From assembly GCA_021850835.1 (NCBI GenBank), contig JAJZKS010000012.1:1-16040 (forward strand): DNA of 16,040 bases. The letters are read 5' to 3'. The position numbers were made by a program, and so were the translations under genes. Within the stretch, counting starts at the first letter, position 1; every line of letters begins with the position of its first letter. Of the stretch, positions 1-6,570 are shown piece after piece. The notes under the pieces were generated by a model that was not told the DNA's origin, ran no database searches, and saw only the letters and a program-made list of their open reading frames with translations. The DNA comes from Thermoplasmata archaeon. Its GTDB lineage: Archaea > Thermoplasmatota > Thermoplasmata > Thermoplasmatales > Thermoplasmataceae.

Positions 1-268
1 AGTAGTAAAAGGAAACTCCAAGGTTTCCATGGAAGAGTTGAACAATATAGGTCTCAAACTGCGAAAGCAGACTGGCGTTTGTGAGGCCAAATTCAGATTC
101 CAGTAGCTTTACTTGCCCAGGAGGCAGGTAATGGTACTTAGTTGCAAGAATTGTAACTGCAGGGTTTCCCGGTACTAATCTTGGTAATAAAAAATTAATT
201 ACTATTGCAACAAAAGTTGTTGCAATAGCATATATGCTACGAGTTGCAAGATATCTTTTCGTAATCAT
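1..268 (-). CDS. DppB-type peptide ABC transporter permease, N-terminal part (cut by window edge)
   Basis: Reading leftward from the ATG at 268-266 gives 89 codons open to the window edge. The peptide starts MITKRYLATRS, then has one hydrophobic helix (about residues 12-28), then PRLVPGNPAV, the usual motif after helix 1 of DppB/OppB permeases (binding-protein-dependent transport inner-membrane component). The stretch FHGNLGVSF near the edge matches the family's G-D/N-L-G-x-S motif. It would form half of the membrane channel of a peptide or nickel importer. Its start lies 37 nt after the stop of the substrate-binding protein gene on the same strand, so the two are probably co-transcribed, with the rest of the operon to the left of the window. 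Substrate cannot be told from this fragment. Confidence 0.85.
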   Translation of the reverse strand, partial: MITKRYLATRSIYAIATTFVAIVINFLLPRLVPGNPAVTILATKYHYLPPGQVKLLESEFGLTNASLLSQFETYIVQLFHGNLGVSFYY

Positions 269-305
269 TTATGCGACTTCCATTAGGTATCACTGCAATT
301 CGTAT

Positions 306-2108
306 TTAGTCATCTTTTTTCTTCTTATTTCTGCTGATTGCGTATCCAGCAATTCCTCCTACTGCAACGACCACAACTGCGCCTATTATTCCATAGTCGA
401 GGGCTGATAGGCCAGCGCTGCCGTTGTTATTGCTCGAAGTCACAGGATAGACCTGCATCAGGTTGTATGGGTTGAATATACTGATGTTGGACAGGAATCC
501 GTTGACCTCTTTGTTGTTGTATGCGTAGTAGTTATAGGCGTTCTCAATCTGAACTACAGGCACCTGCTCATCGATGATCTGCTGAACTGTGTCCAGAGTT
601 GTCTTGAGCTGTGTCTGGTTTGTCATTGAGAGAGACTGGTTCAGCAGTGAGTCGACTGTCTTGTTTGTGTAGTTCTCAGCGTTCCAACCGCCATTGTATC
701 CATACAGTTCCTGAAGGTCATAGGACGGGTTTGTTATTGACGGCACATATCCGTAGTATGTACAGATACCGTTCACGAAGTTGCTTGCAGTGAATACGTC
801 GTTTGCCCATGTGCTTATTGGAGTCACTTCAAGTACTGCGTTAATTCCAACGGCCTGAAGGTCTGTTGCAATCAATGTAGCTGCAGCCTCCCAGTCTGAA
901 ATAGATGGGTCAACTATTGTCACGTTGATGTTTGCATTTGTGGTATTGTTTACCATCAGGTGGGTCGTTTGGTTGTAGTGGTATCCAGCCATCTCAAGTT
1001 GGTGCATTGCCAGTGCTGTGTTGTATGGGTAGTATGTAAGACCACTTGACCACCACTGTTTGAGAACTGTGGGGAGACCTCCGTATGAAACATTCTGTGA
1101 GCCAGCTACACCCTGGTTGTCTTCTGCCTTAACCATGATCTGTGTCTTGTTGATTGCATATGCCATTCCCATTCTGATGTGCACGTTGTTGAATGGAGCG
1201 GCATGGTCATTGAACCACAGGTTAACGATATAAGGTGCGGGGAAAACAACATTTGTTATGTTAGGAGTTGCTGAAAGCGAGTTGTAATCGCTTGTTGCAG
1301 GTATTTCTGCTGCAATTGCTCCAGTTTTGAGGGCTTCCGTAGAGGCAGTTGTGCTCTTGAATTCCTCAAAGTACAGTGTCTGGGTCTTTGGAACTCCCAT
1401 CCAGAAGTTGGTGTTTGCCTTAAGTGTGGCACCCTGGCTGTTCGAGCTGTTCAGGTAGAATGGACCAGCCGATATTTCCTGGCCTATTTTTGCGAACATG
1501 TTTGAGAAGCTTCCAATGTTTGCTGGGTTTCCATTGTCATATTTTGCCCATGCGGAAGGAAGTATTGTGAGCTGAGAAACATAGGTCAACCACAGTGTGC
1601 TTGTCTTGTTAAAGTTGAAAACAACTGTTGTGTTGTTAGGTGTCGTCACGGATGTGAGGTTGTCTGCCACTCCGCCTTCAGCCTGGTTCAGCGTATTGTT
1701 GTTCATAAGTATCTGGAAGGTGAACTGAACATCTTTTGAGGTTATCTGACCAGCTGTCTTTGAACCATTTACCCACTGAGCGTTGGGGTTCAGGTGGAAC
1801 AATATGGTCTCAGTTCCATTGCTGTGGTCCGTCACAGTATAGTTCTCTGCGAGCCAAGAAGTCAAGTTTCCGTTCGGCCACATGTACAACAGATTATCTG
1901 CGTACATTTCCTGAACCAGGTCCGCTGCAATGCTATTGGTTGCAGTGAATGGATTCAGGTCAGTAATGGTGGTCGATACTGCTGTACCGATGGTTACTTG
2001 CCCTGAAGGCGTGGATGACGTTGCCCCTGTTGCAACTGCAACAAAATTTAAGGAGACAAAAGCCACCACTATCGCCATTACGGCGAGTTTAGGAGCTTTG
2101 ATACTCAT
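306..2108 (-). CDS. Family-5 extracellular solute-binding protein of a peptide ABC importer, membrane anchored
   Basis: A 600-residue protein with an N-terminal signal peptide (MSIKAPKL, then a hydrophobic core to about residue 28). The mature part fits SBP_bac_5: an early LNPF motif, EMYADNLLYMWPNG, a body rich in Asn/Thr, and HIRMGMAYAINKTQI, the typical R-x-A-x-x-x-A-I-(D/N)-(K/R) segment. After a Ser/Asn/Gly linker there is one transmembrane helix (about residues 573-591) and a KKKKDD tail, so it is held in the membrane by its C-terminus, as is common in archaea. It would bind oligopeptides outside the cell and pass them to the DppB-type permease just downstream. I chose ATG 2108 rather than an in-frame TTG at 2123 because a TATA-like box lies 26 bp upstream of the ATG, which implies a leaderless transcript. 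Confidence 0.9.
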   Translation of the reverse strand: MSIKAPKLAVMAIVVAFVSLNFVAVATGATSSTPSGQVTIGTAVSTTITDLNPFTATNSIAADLVQEMYADNLLYMWPNGNLTSWLAENYTVTDHSNGTETILFHLNPNAQWVNGSKTAGQITSKDVQFTFQILMNNNTLNQAEGGVADNLTSVTTPNNTTVVFNFNKTSTLWLTYVSQLTILPSAWAKYDNGNPANIGSFSNMFAKIGQEISAGPFYLNSSNSQGATLKANTNFWMGVPKTQTLYFEEFKSTTASTEALKTGAIAAEIPATSDYNSLSATPNITNVVFPAPYIVNLWFNDHAAPFNNVHIRMGMAYAINKTQIMVKAEDNQGVAGSQNVSYGGLPTVLKQWWSSGLTYYPYNTALAMHQLEMAGYHYNQTTHLMVNNTTNANINVTIVDPSISDWEAAATLIATDLQAVGINAVLEVTPISTWANDVFTASNFVNGICTYYGYVPSITNPSYDLQELYGYNGGWNAENYTNKTVDSLLNQSLSMTNQTQLKTTLDTVQQIIDEQVPVVQIENAYNYYAYNNKEVNGFLSNISIFNPYNLMQVYPVTSSNNNGSAGLSALDYGIIGAVVVVAVGGIAGYAISRNKKKKDD

Positions 2109-2130
2109 GCTCTCGCAAAACAAACTATGG

Positions 2131-2138
2131 TATTTAAA
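2131..2138 (-). promoter_or_regulatory. TATA-like box of the peptide-transport operon
   Basis: On the minus strand the sequence reads TTTAAATA, centred about 26 bp before ATG 2108. This is the usual archaeal TATA-to-start distance, so transcription would begin at or next to the A of the start codon. A small dyad (AACTTA, 5-nt spacer, TAAGTT; 2172-2188) lies about 35 bp further upstream and could be an operator, though it is short enough to be chance in this AT-rich stretch. Confidence 0.6.
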
Positions 2139-2492
2139 GGTTCGTTTTATAAAATACCATAAATTATAATAAACTTACAATTTAAGTTCGAAATAAAGAT
2201 CCGGGAGTAAGGTTTCTTCAATTTGGGATAACGGTTAAATAGTATCAATTTCGCGGCTGATATCAAATATGCGAAATTTCCGGCACCCTCATTCTTTATG
2301 CCAGCTAAATTACTGCTTCCACGTAGAATGAATTCATCCGCACGAAATCGTGATAACGCATTAGGCAGGATTTCTGCGTTCAACGAATACATCAATCAAA
2401 TATCATAATTTATACCAAAATTCCTTGGTTTCATATGGCTTGTAATGAGAAAAAATTTGGTTGGCCTTCCTTTCTCCCTTATGTGCAGTTTC
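2139..2492. other. Gene-poor gap with promoter-like and palindromic signals
   Basis: No convincing gene is seen. The gap holds a TATA-like TATAAATT on the minus strand (2407-2414), an 82-codon minus-strand open frame (2147-2395) with no recognisable domain, and two inverted repeats. One is an 8-bp repeat AATTTCGC/GCGAAATT (2247-2254 and 2271-2278, 16-nt spacer); the other is CACGAAATCGTG (2341-2352). A short minus-strand T run at 2450-2455 may end lysA transcription. The stretch could hide a small RNA, a small protein or a repeat relic. Comparison with related genomes is needed to decide. Confidence 0.4.
2450..2455 (-). terminator. Oligo-T tract after lysA
   Basis: Six T residues in a row on the minus strand, about 38 nt after the lysA stop codon and before the next minus-strand promoter signals. 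Oligo-T tracts are the main intrinsic termination signal in euryarchaea. No strong hairpin is associated with it. Confidence 0.35.
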
Positions 2493-3779
2493 CTATGCTT
2501 TTAGGTAATCAGGGATGTTCATTCCTCTGACCAGGTCAGATGATGATTCTGCTTCCTTGATAACAGAAATCCCCTTCTTCCCAAAGAGAACCTCTGCAGG
2601 CCTAAGGTGCCCATTGTAATTGCTGCTCATGCTTGAAACATAAGCCCCGGCATTGAATACTGCCACTGTATCCCCAACCTCGGCCCTTGGAAACATTATG
2701 TCTTTGCCGATCTTGTCGGTGCTTTCACATATCTGGCCCACTATGTCAACTTCACCCTGTAATTCCCTTTGAAGGCCGTTGGCAATGACAATGTGGTGAA
2801 ATGCGCCATACAGCGCCGGCCTAAGAAGAAAATTCATCCCGATGTCTGTGCCCACGAAGGTCTTGTCATAGGATTTTACATTGGTGACCTTGCCCAGGAG
2901 GACAGCAGAGTTAGAAACAAGAGACCTGCCGGGTTCTACCATTAGGACTGGTTCCTCCATCCCATATTTGCTGCAGGCATTTTCCAGGTTATTTACGATG
3001 CATTCTGCAGATCTTTCAAGGTCTAGCGCTTCCTGCCCTTCCCTGTAAGGGACACCGAAACCGCCACCTATGTCCAGATACTGGAACTGAATGCCAAGTT
3101 CTGCCGAGACTTTCCCGGCAAGATCAAAATATGCCTTTGTAACTGCATCGAAGTGCTTCCAGTCCAGCACGTTAGATCCTGCCATCATCTGCATTCCGAA
3201 TTTAACTGCGCCGGAATTTTTAGCTTCTCTGAATGCGTCGGCCACAAGATTTACTGGAATTCCAAACTTGGCTTTTGGTCCTGCCGTAATTATTCCCGGA
3301 AATTCCCCGCCCCCGACTCCCGGATTTACCCTGAATGAAACCACTTCCGGCAACCTATCTTTCACCAACCTCATCTGAGGAATGTCGTCGAAGTTTATTG
3401 CCACCCCTTTTTCTATTCCATACTCCAATTCACTTTTGTGCGCATTATTTGGTGTGAAAGCAATGTCTTTGTATGCAATGCCCGCAAGGTTTGCAATCTT
3501 TATCTCTTCAGGGGTTGAACAGTCTGCCCCGGCACCTTCCTGACGCAGTATGGAAATTACAGCAAGGTTGGGATACGATTTTACCGCATATCTGACAGAA
3601 AATTTGCTGTACCTCTTCCTGAAAGCGCTCTCAAGTTTACTGTAGTTTTCCCTTATCATTTTTTCAGAGACTACAAGCAATGGGGAACCCATTTCATCCA
3701 CGAGGTCCACGAGATCGACATTCTCCAGAGTAAGGCGGCCGTTGCGGTTTTCAAAAGGAGGGAAAACAAAGGCAGTCAT
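2493..3779 (-). CDS. lysA: LysA-type diaminopimelate decarboxylase (fold-type III PLP enzyme)
   Basis: A 428-residue protein of normal LysA length. It would decarboxylate meso-diaminopimelate to L-lysine, the last step of the DAP route. Visible motifs are the PLP lysine in YAVKSYPN (K67), RVNPGVGGG (about 150-158), LDIGGGFG (the Gly-rich phosphate loop), VEPGRSLV, LRPALYGAFH, CESTD (C351-D355, normally CESGD, with the Cys and Glu acting across the dimer interface) and GAYVSSMSSNYN with Y380. The RPALYGA and SMSSNYN motifs favour LysA over ornithine or arginine decarboxylases. Odd point: the motif normally G-x-H-x-H-I-G-S is GMQMMAGS here (195-202), so both His positions, including the one that stacks on the PLP ring, are replaced (Q197, M199). 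The start ATG 3779 has a TATA-like box about 32 bp upstream. The gene is divergent from the serine hydrolase at 3881. Confidence 0.8.
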   Translation of the reverse strand: MTAFVFPPFENRNGRLTLENVDLVDLVDEMGSPLLVVSEKMIRENYSKLESAFRKRYSKFSVRYAVKSYPNLAVISILRQEGAGADCSTPEEIKIANLAGIAYKDIAFTPNNAHKSELEYGIEKGVAINFDDIPQMRLVKDRLPEVVSFRVNPGVGGGEFPGIITAGPKAKFGIPVNLVADAFREAKNSGAVKFGMQMMAGSNVLDWKHFDAVTKAYFDLAGKVSAELGIQFQYLDIGGGFGVPYREGQEALDLERSAECIVNNLENACSKYGMEEPVLMVEPGRSLVSNSAVLLGKVTNVKSYDKTFVGTDIGMNFLLRPALYGAFHHIVIANGLQRELQGEVDIVGQICESTDKIGKDIMFPRAEVGDTVAVFNAGAYVSSMSSNYNGHLRPAEVLFGKKGISVIKEAESSSDLVRGMNIPDYLKA

Positions 3780-3807
3780 GTTATTCAGTGAAAGTATATC
3801 CTTGAAA

Positions 3808-3815
3808 TATTAAAT
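3808..3815 (-). promoter_or_regulatory. TATA-like box of lysA
   Basis: TTTAATAT on the minus strand, centred about 32 bp before the lysA ATG, predicting a leader of only a few bases. It shares the 100-bp divergent intergenic region with the promoter of the plus-strand serine hydrolase gene. Confidence 0.5.
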
Positions 3816-3851
3816 TCCATTGAAGCCTATTTTGAGTTGCACTGGAACTAA

Positions 3852-3859
3852 ATTTAAAT
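3852..3859 (+). promoter_or_regulatory. TATA-like box of the serine hydrolase gene
   Basis: ATTTAAAT centred 25-26 bp before the GTG at 3881. This distance predicts a leaderless transcript starting at the GTG and supports that start codon. Confidence 0.6.
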
Positions 3860-3880
3860 GTAACGGGAAAATTTGACTGT

Positions 3881-4654
3881 GTGCTAAGCAAGGATAAGGT
3901 AGACAGGATAATCGCTGACTACAGCAGCAGTATTTCAATGGGTGCATACCAGGACCTGGAGGCCATACAACTGGTAAATCCTGATCTTCCGAGAGTTTCA
4001 GCCAGTATTGTCAAGCCGTTCATATTTCTCTATGTACTGAAAAACCGCAGAGAATTCGGAAGCATGGTTTCAACTGATGAAATACAGTTGACTGATGACA
4101 CCATTCTCAGGTATTTCAAGGGAAGCAGGATAAGCCTTGATGGCCTGCTGGCACTTATGACCGATATAAGTGACAATTCTGTTGCAAATTACTTTCTGGA
4201 TAAAATAGGAATTGGCAGGATGAACAGTTTCCTCATTGAAGAGGGTTATCCTGGCACTTCTTTTGACAGGCGTTTCCTGGATGCAGATGCCAGAAAATCC
4301 GGAAAGGAAAACCATACAACGGTAGCGGACTTGCACAGGCTTTTTTATGGTGCCACATGTGGCGACATCTTAGAATCTGAAGACCGCCAATTATTCTTGG
4401 GGATCATGAAAACACAGTTTGACAGGTCAAAGTTTGCATTTTATCTTCCTGAGGCCATTGAATCGGGCGGCAAAAGCGGGGTCCTGGACAAGGTCTGGAA
4501 TGATCTCATATTTTTCAGGAATAACGGAAAAACGACCTTTCTAATTGCCCTCACAGAAAATTTGCCTGCCCCTGTTGCGAGGGATCTCATTGCTTCCTAT
4601 TCCTACCATTTCATAAAAAGCAGGTATCCCGATTTGCTTCGGCAATGGCCCTGA
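3881..4654 (+). CDS. Class A beta-lactamase-like serine hydrolase, cytoplasmic
   Basis: A 257-residue protein from a GTG start supported by a TATA-like box 26 bp upstream. The three active-site motifs of the class A beta-lactamase/transpeptidase fold are in order: S-x-x-K (S42-I-V-K45, in VSASIVKPFIF), S-D-N (S97-D98-N99, in DISDNSVANYFLDKIG) and K-S-G (K198-S199-G200). The omega-loop region (RRFLDADARKSGKENHTTVADL, about 130-151) aligns with the TT-x-x-D-L segment of the family but lacks the E-x-x-L-N glutamate that true lactamases use for deacylation. It may therefore be a peptidase or esterase-like relative rather than an antibiotic-resistance enzyme. No signal peptide or membrane segment is seen, so it should act in the cytoplasm. 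It is divergent from lysA and its end is 7 nt from the end of the convergent DacB-like gene. The true substrate is unknown. Confidence 0.8.
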   Translation: MLSKDKVDRIIADYSSSISMGAYQDLEAIQLVNPDLPRVSASIVKPFIFLYVLKNRREFGSMVSTDEIQLTDDTILRYFKGSRISLDGLLALMTDISDNSVANYFLDKIGIGRMNSFLIEEGYPGTSFDRRFLDADARKSGKENHTTVADLHRLFYGATCGDILESEDRQLFLGIMKTQFDRSKFAFYLPEAIESGGKSGVLDKVWNDLIFFRNNGKTTFLIALTENLPAPVARDLIASYSYHFIKSRYPDLLRQWP

Positions 4655-4661
4655 AGTCAAT

Positions 4662-5735
4662 TCAGAATTTCTTTGCCATTTCGGCAAGGAAAGAGTCTAT
4701 TTGAACCGGCAGGTCCTGGCCAGGGTCCGTTGAATTATTGATTATTATGCTGAAAGATACTTCTGGTTTAACCATAAAGCCAGTGAGGGAGGCGCAGTGG
4801 CCAATGCTGCCTGTCTTTGCATGAATGCCGAGATTTGCAAGATCTGTAAGCCTGTTCTTAAGAGTGCCGTTTCCAGGAGATGGGAGCAATTGTAGGAATT
4901 CTATGTCTCCATTCTCCCTTATGGCATGAATGAGAGATGCAAGAAGGTCTGTTTTAAGCAAATTCATCCGTGAAAGCCCAGATCCGTCTGCAATAGCTAT
5001 TCCCTCTGTATCCAGATTCAGTTTATTGAGAAAGTTCAAAATTGCCCTGGTTCCGTTTCTCCAGCTTCCTTTCTTTCCGGAGGAATGATGCCCGACATAT
5101 TTTTGCAATATTTCAGCTGAGAAGTTGCAGGATACAGTTTCCATATGGGATATTACTTCTGGCAGGCTTTCGTAATGCCATACCTGCTCCTGCACATTGC
5201 CTGCCACATTTTTCCTGGGTTTTGAAGCGGCCGACCTTATGGCCGACTCTAGAAGTTTCATGGGGTTTCTGGAGGGCCTGTGCTCCGATCCATGCGGATT
5301 CACTAGCTGCGAAATTTCAGGCAAAGCTTTGCCCCTGGGAACGCTTCCTTCGTTTACAGAGAAAGGGGTGATCCTTGACTGGTATGTGTACTTCCTGTCC
5401 TCAAGTTCCCAGGATGGCAGGTAGGGCATGGAATCTATGGGAGAATTGCTGTATGCAACTTCTGTGAAATTCACATCATTGCCCGATAGCTGCCCCATGA
5501 GCCTGCTGATGGCTGGCCCGTCGAGAAGAGGTGTTGGGTCACCGGATACTGACAATTTTGACCCTTCATGTGCAAATGAAGTCTTGAAGCTGAAATCCTT
5601 TCCCAAGGTCTTATATGCAGCATATCCCGTTACAATTTTCATGTTCGAAGCAGGCATAAGGGGCAAATGGCCGTTCTCAGACCATAAAGTGTTCCCGTAC
5701 CTGTCCAGGAAAGTATAGGCAAAGATACCTTTCAT
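4662..5735 (-). CDS. S13-family D-Ala-D-Ala carboxypeptidase-like protein (PBP4/DacB type), cytoplasmic
   Basis: A 357-residue protein with all S13 landmarks: S-x-x-K in PASNMKIVTGYAAYKTLG (S30, K33), S-x-N in VSCNFSAEILQKYVG (S202-C203-N204), the family-typical ADGSGLSRMNLL segment (about 249-260), and K-T-G in HAKTGSIGHCASLTGFM (K307-G309). In bacteria such enzymes trim or cut D-amino-acid cross-links of peptidoglycan in the periplasm. This one has no signal peptide: the catalytic Ser is already at residue 30. It is also shorter than E. coli PBP4 (about 477 residues), so the extra domains between the first two motifs must be reduced. A TATA-like CTTTAATA lies about 28 bp before the ATG. It may form part of the leftward MTH1187-HAD-DacB series, 48 nt after the HAD stop. 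Family call is firm; the role in an archaeon is not. Confidence 0.82.
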   Translation of the reverse strand: MKGIFAYTFLDRYGNTLWSENGHLPLMPASNMKIVTGYAAYKTLGKDFSFKTSFAHEGSKLSVSGDPTPLLDGPAISRLMGQLSGNDVNFTEVAYSNSPIDSMPYLPSWELEDRKYTYQSRITPFSVNEGSVPRGKALPEISQLVNPHGSEHRPSRNPMKLLESAIRSAASKPRKNVAGNVQEQVWHYESLPEVISHMETVSCNFSAEILQKYVGHHSSGKKGSWRNGTRAILNFLNKLNLDTEGIAIADGSGLSRMNLLKTDLLASLIHAIRENGDIEFLQLLPSPGNGTLKNRLTDLANLGIHAKTGSIGHCASLTGFMVKPEVSFSIIINNSTDPGQDLPVQIDSFLAEMAKKF

Positions 5736-5783
5736 CCAGACCTCAAGGATCTTGAAAATTATTAAAGTATCATTGGAAAGAGG

Positions 5784-6230
5784 TCAGTGGTTCACCAAAA
5801 TGAATTTCATTCCGAACGACCTGGCCAGCTCCCCGTCAAGGTCATCCCTGTCGCCTAAGTATACAGAATTAGGGATATCGATATCATATTTTTCCATGGC
5901 CTGTTCTATCAACCCAGGTTCTGGTTTGCGGCACCTGCAATGCTCCTCTGGAGTATGGGGGCAGATAAAGGCATCGTCAACATGGACACCCATTGCTTCC
6001 ATCTCACTGAAAAGAGCATTGTTGAAATCGTCCATCTCTTTTCTTGTGAAAAATCCACGGTTAAGCCCAGACTGGTTAGAAACCAGGAAGACATAATAAC
6101 CTCTGGACTGGTATTCCCTAAGGGCTATCACAGTATCAGCGTACACGAAAAGATCCTTAGGGTCATGGCAGTAGGGACAATCTCTGTTCAATGTCCCGTC
6201 CCTGTCCACAAAAACTGCAGGTTTTGCCAT
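5784..6230 (-). CDS. HAD-superfamily phosphatase, GmhB / histidinol-phosphatase type with zinc loop
   Basis: A 148-residue hydrolase. Motif I is DRDGTL (nucleophile D9, acid D11), motif II is VSNQSG (51-55 region), motif III is the Lys in CRCRKPEPG (K102), and motif IV is LGDRDDLDGE with D127 and D130. The zinc loop typical of D-glycero-manno-heptose-1,7-bisphosphate 7-phosphatases and HisB-N phosphatases is present: C90-x-H92 ... C98-x-C100. It would remove a phosphate from a small sugar- or histidinol-phosphate in the cytoplasm; motifs do not separate these choices. It starts 13 nt after the stop of the MTH1187-family gene, with AAGGT as a weak ribosome site overlapping that stop, so the two are co-transcribed. 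The protein is slightly short for the family (usually about 160-190). Confidence 0.82.
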   Translation of the reverse strand: MAKPAVFVDRDGTLNRDCPYCHDPKDLFVYADTVIALREYQSRGYYVFLVSNQSGLNRGFFTRKEMDDFNNALFSEMEAMGVHVDDAFICPHTPEEHCRCRKPEPGLIEQAMEKYDIDIPNSVYLGDRDDLDGELARSFGMKFILVNH

Positions 6231-6243
6231 TCTTACTGTTACC

Positions 6244-6537
6244 TTAAGCTTCCCCTATAGCCTTAAGTTTTCTTTCAACGGTGTTTTCAAGATCCAGCCT
6301 GTGGTCAACTTTCACTATGGTCTCGACCCTCTGGAATCCCTGTGATACTATGAATGCCTCTACCTTTGAAATCACGCTGAAGATTTCGTCCAGGGTCTTG
6401 CCCTCAACGACAGTGGCCATGCTGTTTGGATAACATTTGAGGCCGCTTTCTTTAAGCTTGGAGACTGCAGCTTTTATGGTTTCACCGGCAGAGACTCCTT
6501 TTCCGATGGGGTAGAAAGTAACATCTGCAATAATCAT
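6244..6537 (-). CDS. MTH1187 / UPF0045-family thiamine-binding protein
   Basis: A 97-residue protein that fits the DUF77 (Thiamine_BP, PF01910) family: MIIADVTFYPIGKG at the start, the central MATVVEGKTLDEIF, and VETIVKVDHRLD near the end, as in MTH1187 and YqgV. Family members are small ferredoxin-like-fold proteins that form oligomers and bind thiamine or related ligands; a precise role is not established. The ATG at 6537 has a TATA-like GATAAAAG (6558-6565 on the plus strand) about 24 bp upstream, so it probably has its own leaderless start although it sits only 33 nt after the surface-protein gene. The HAD phosphatase follows in the same transcript. Confidence 0.85.
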   Translation of the reverse strand: MIIADVTFYPIGKGVSAGETIKAAVSKLKESGLKCYPNSMATVVEGKTLDEIFSVISKVEAFIVSQGFQRVETIVKVDHRLDLENTVERKLKAIGEA

Positions 6538-6557
6538 GGTGGAAAATTGCCCTGTGG

Positions 6558-6565
6558 GATAAAAG
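6558..6565 (-). promoter_or_regulatory. TATA-like box of the MTH1187-family gene
   Basis: CTTTTATC on the minus strand, centred about 24 bp before ATG 6537, in the short gap after the surface-protein stop codon. The match to the archaeal TATA consensus is moderate, but the distance fits the pattern seen at other genes here. Confidence 0.4.
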
Positions 6566-6570
6566 AATGA

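Noticed and set aside
2109..2123. TTG start five codons upstream for the substrate-binding protein
   Set aside because: It lies only about 11 bp from the TATA-like box, too close to be transcribed; ATG 2108 also gives a cleaner signal peptide.
3881..4654. A functional antibiotic-resistance beta-lactamase
   Set aside because: The E-x-x-L-N glutamate needed for deacylation in class A enzymes is not visible and the protein has no signal peptide, so resistance should not be claimed.
2493..5735. A peptidoglycan biosynthesis cluster
   Set aside because: No Mur ligase, MraY, transglycosylase or ddl gene is present, and both penicillin-recognising proteins lack export signals; lysA alone is explained by lysine synthesis.
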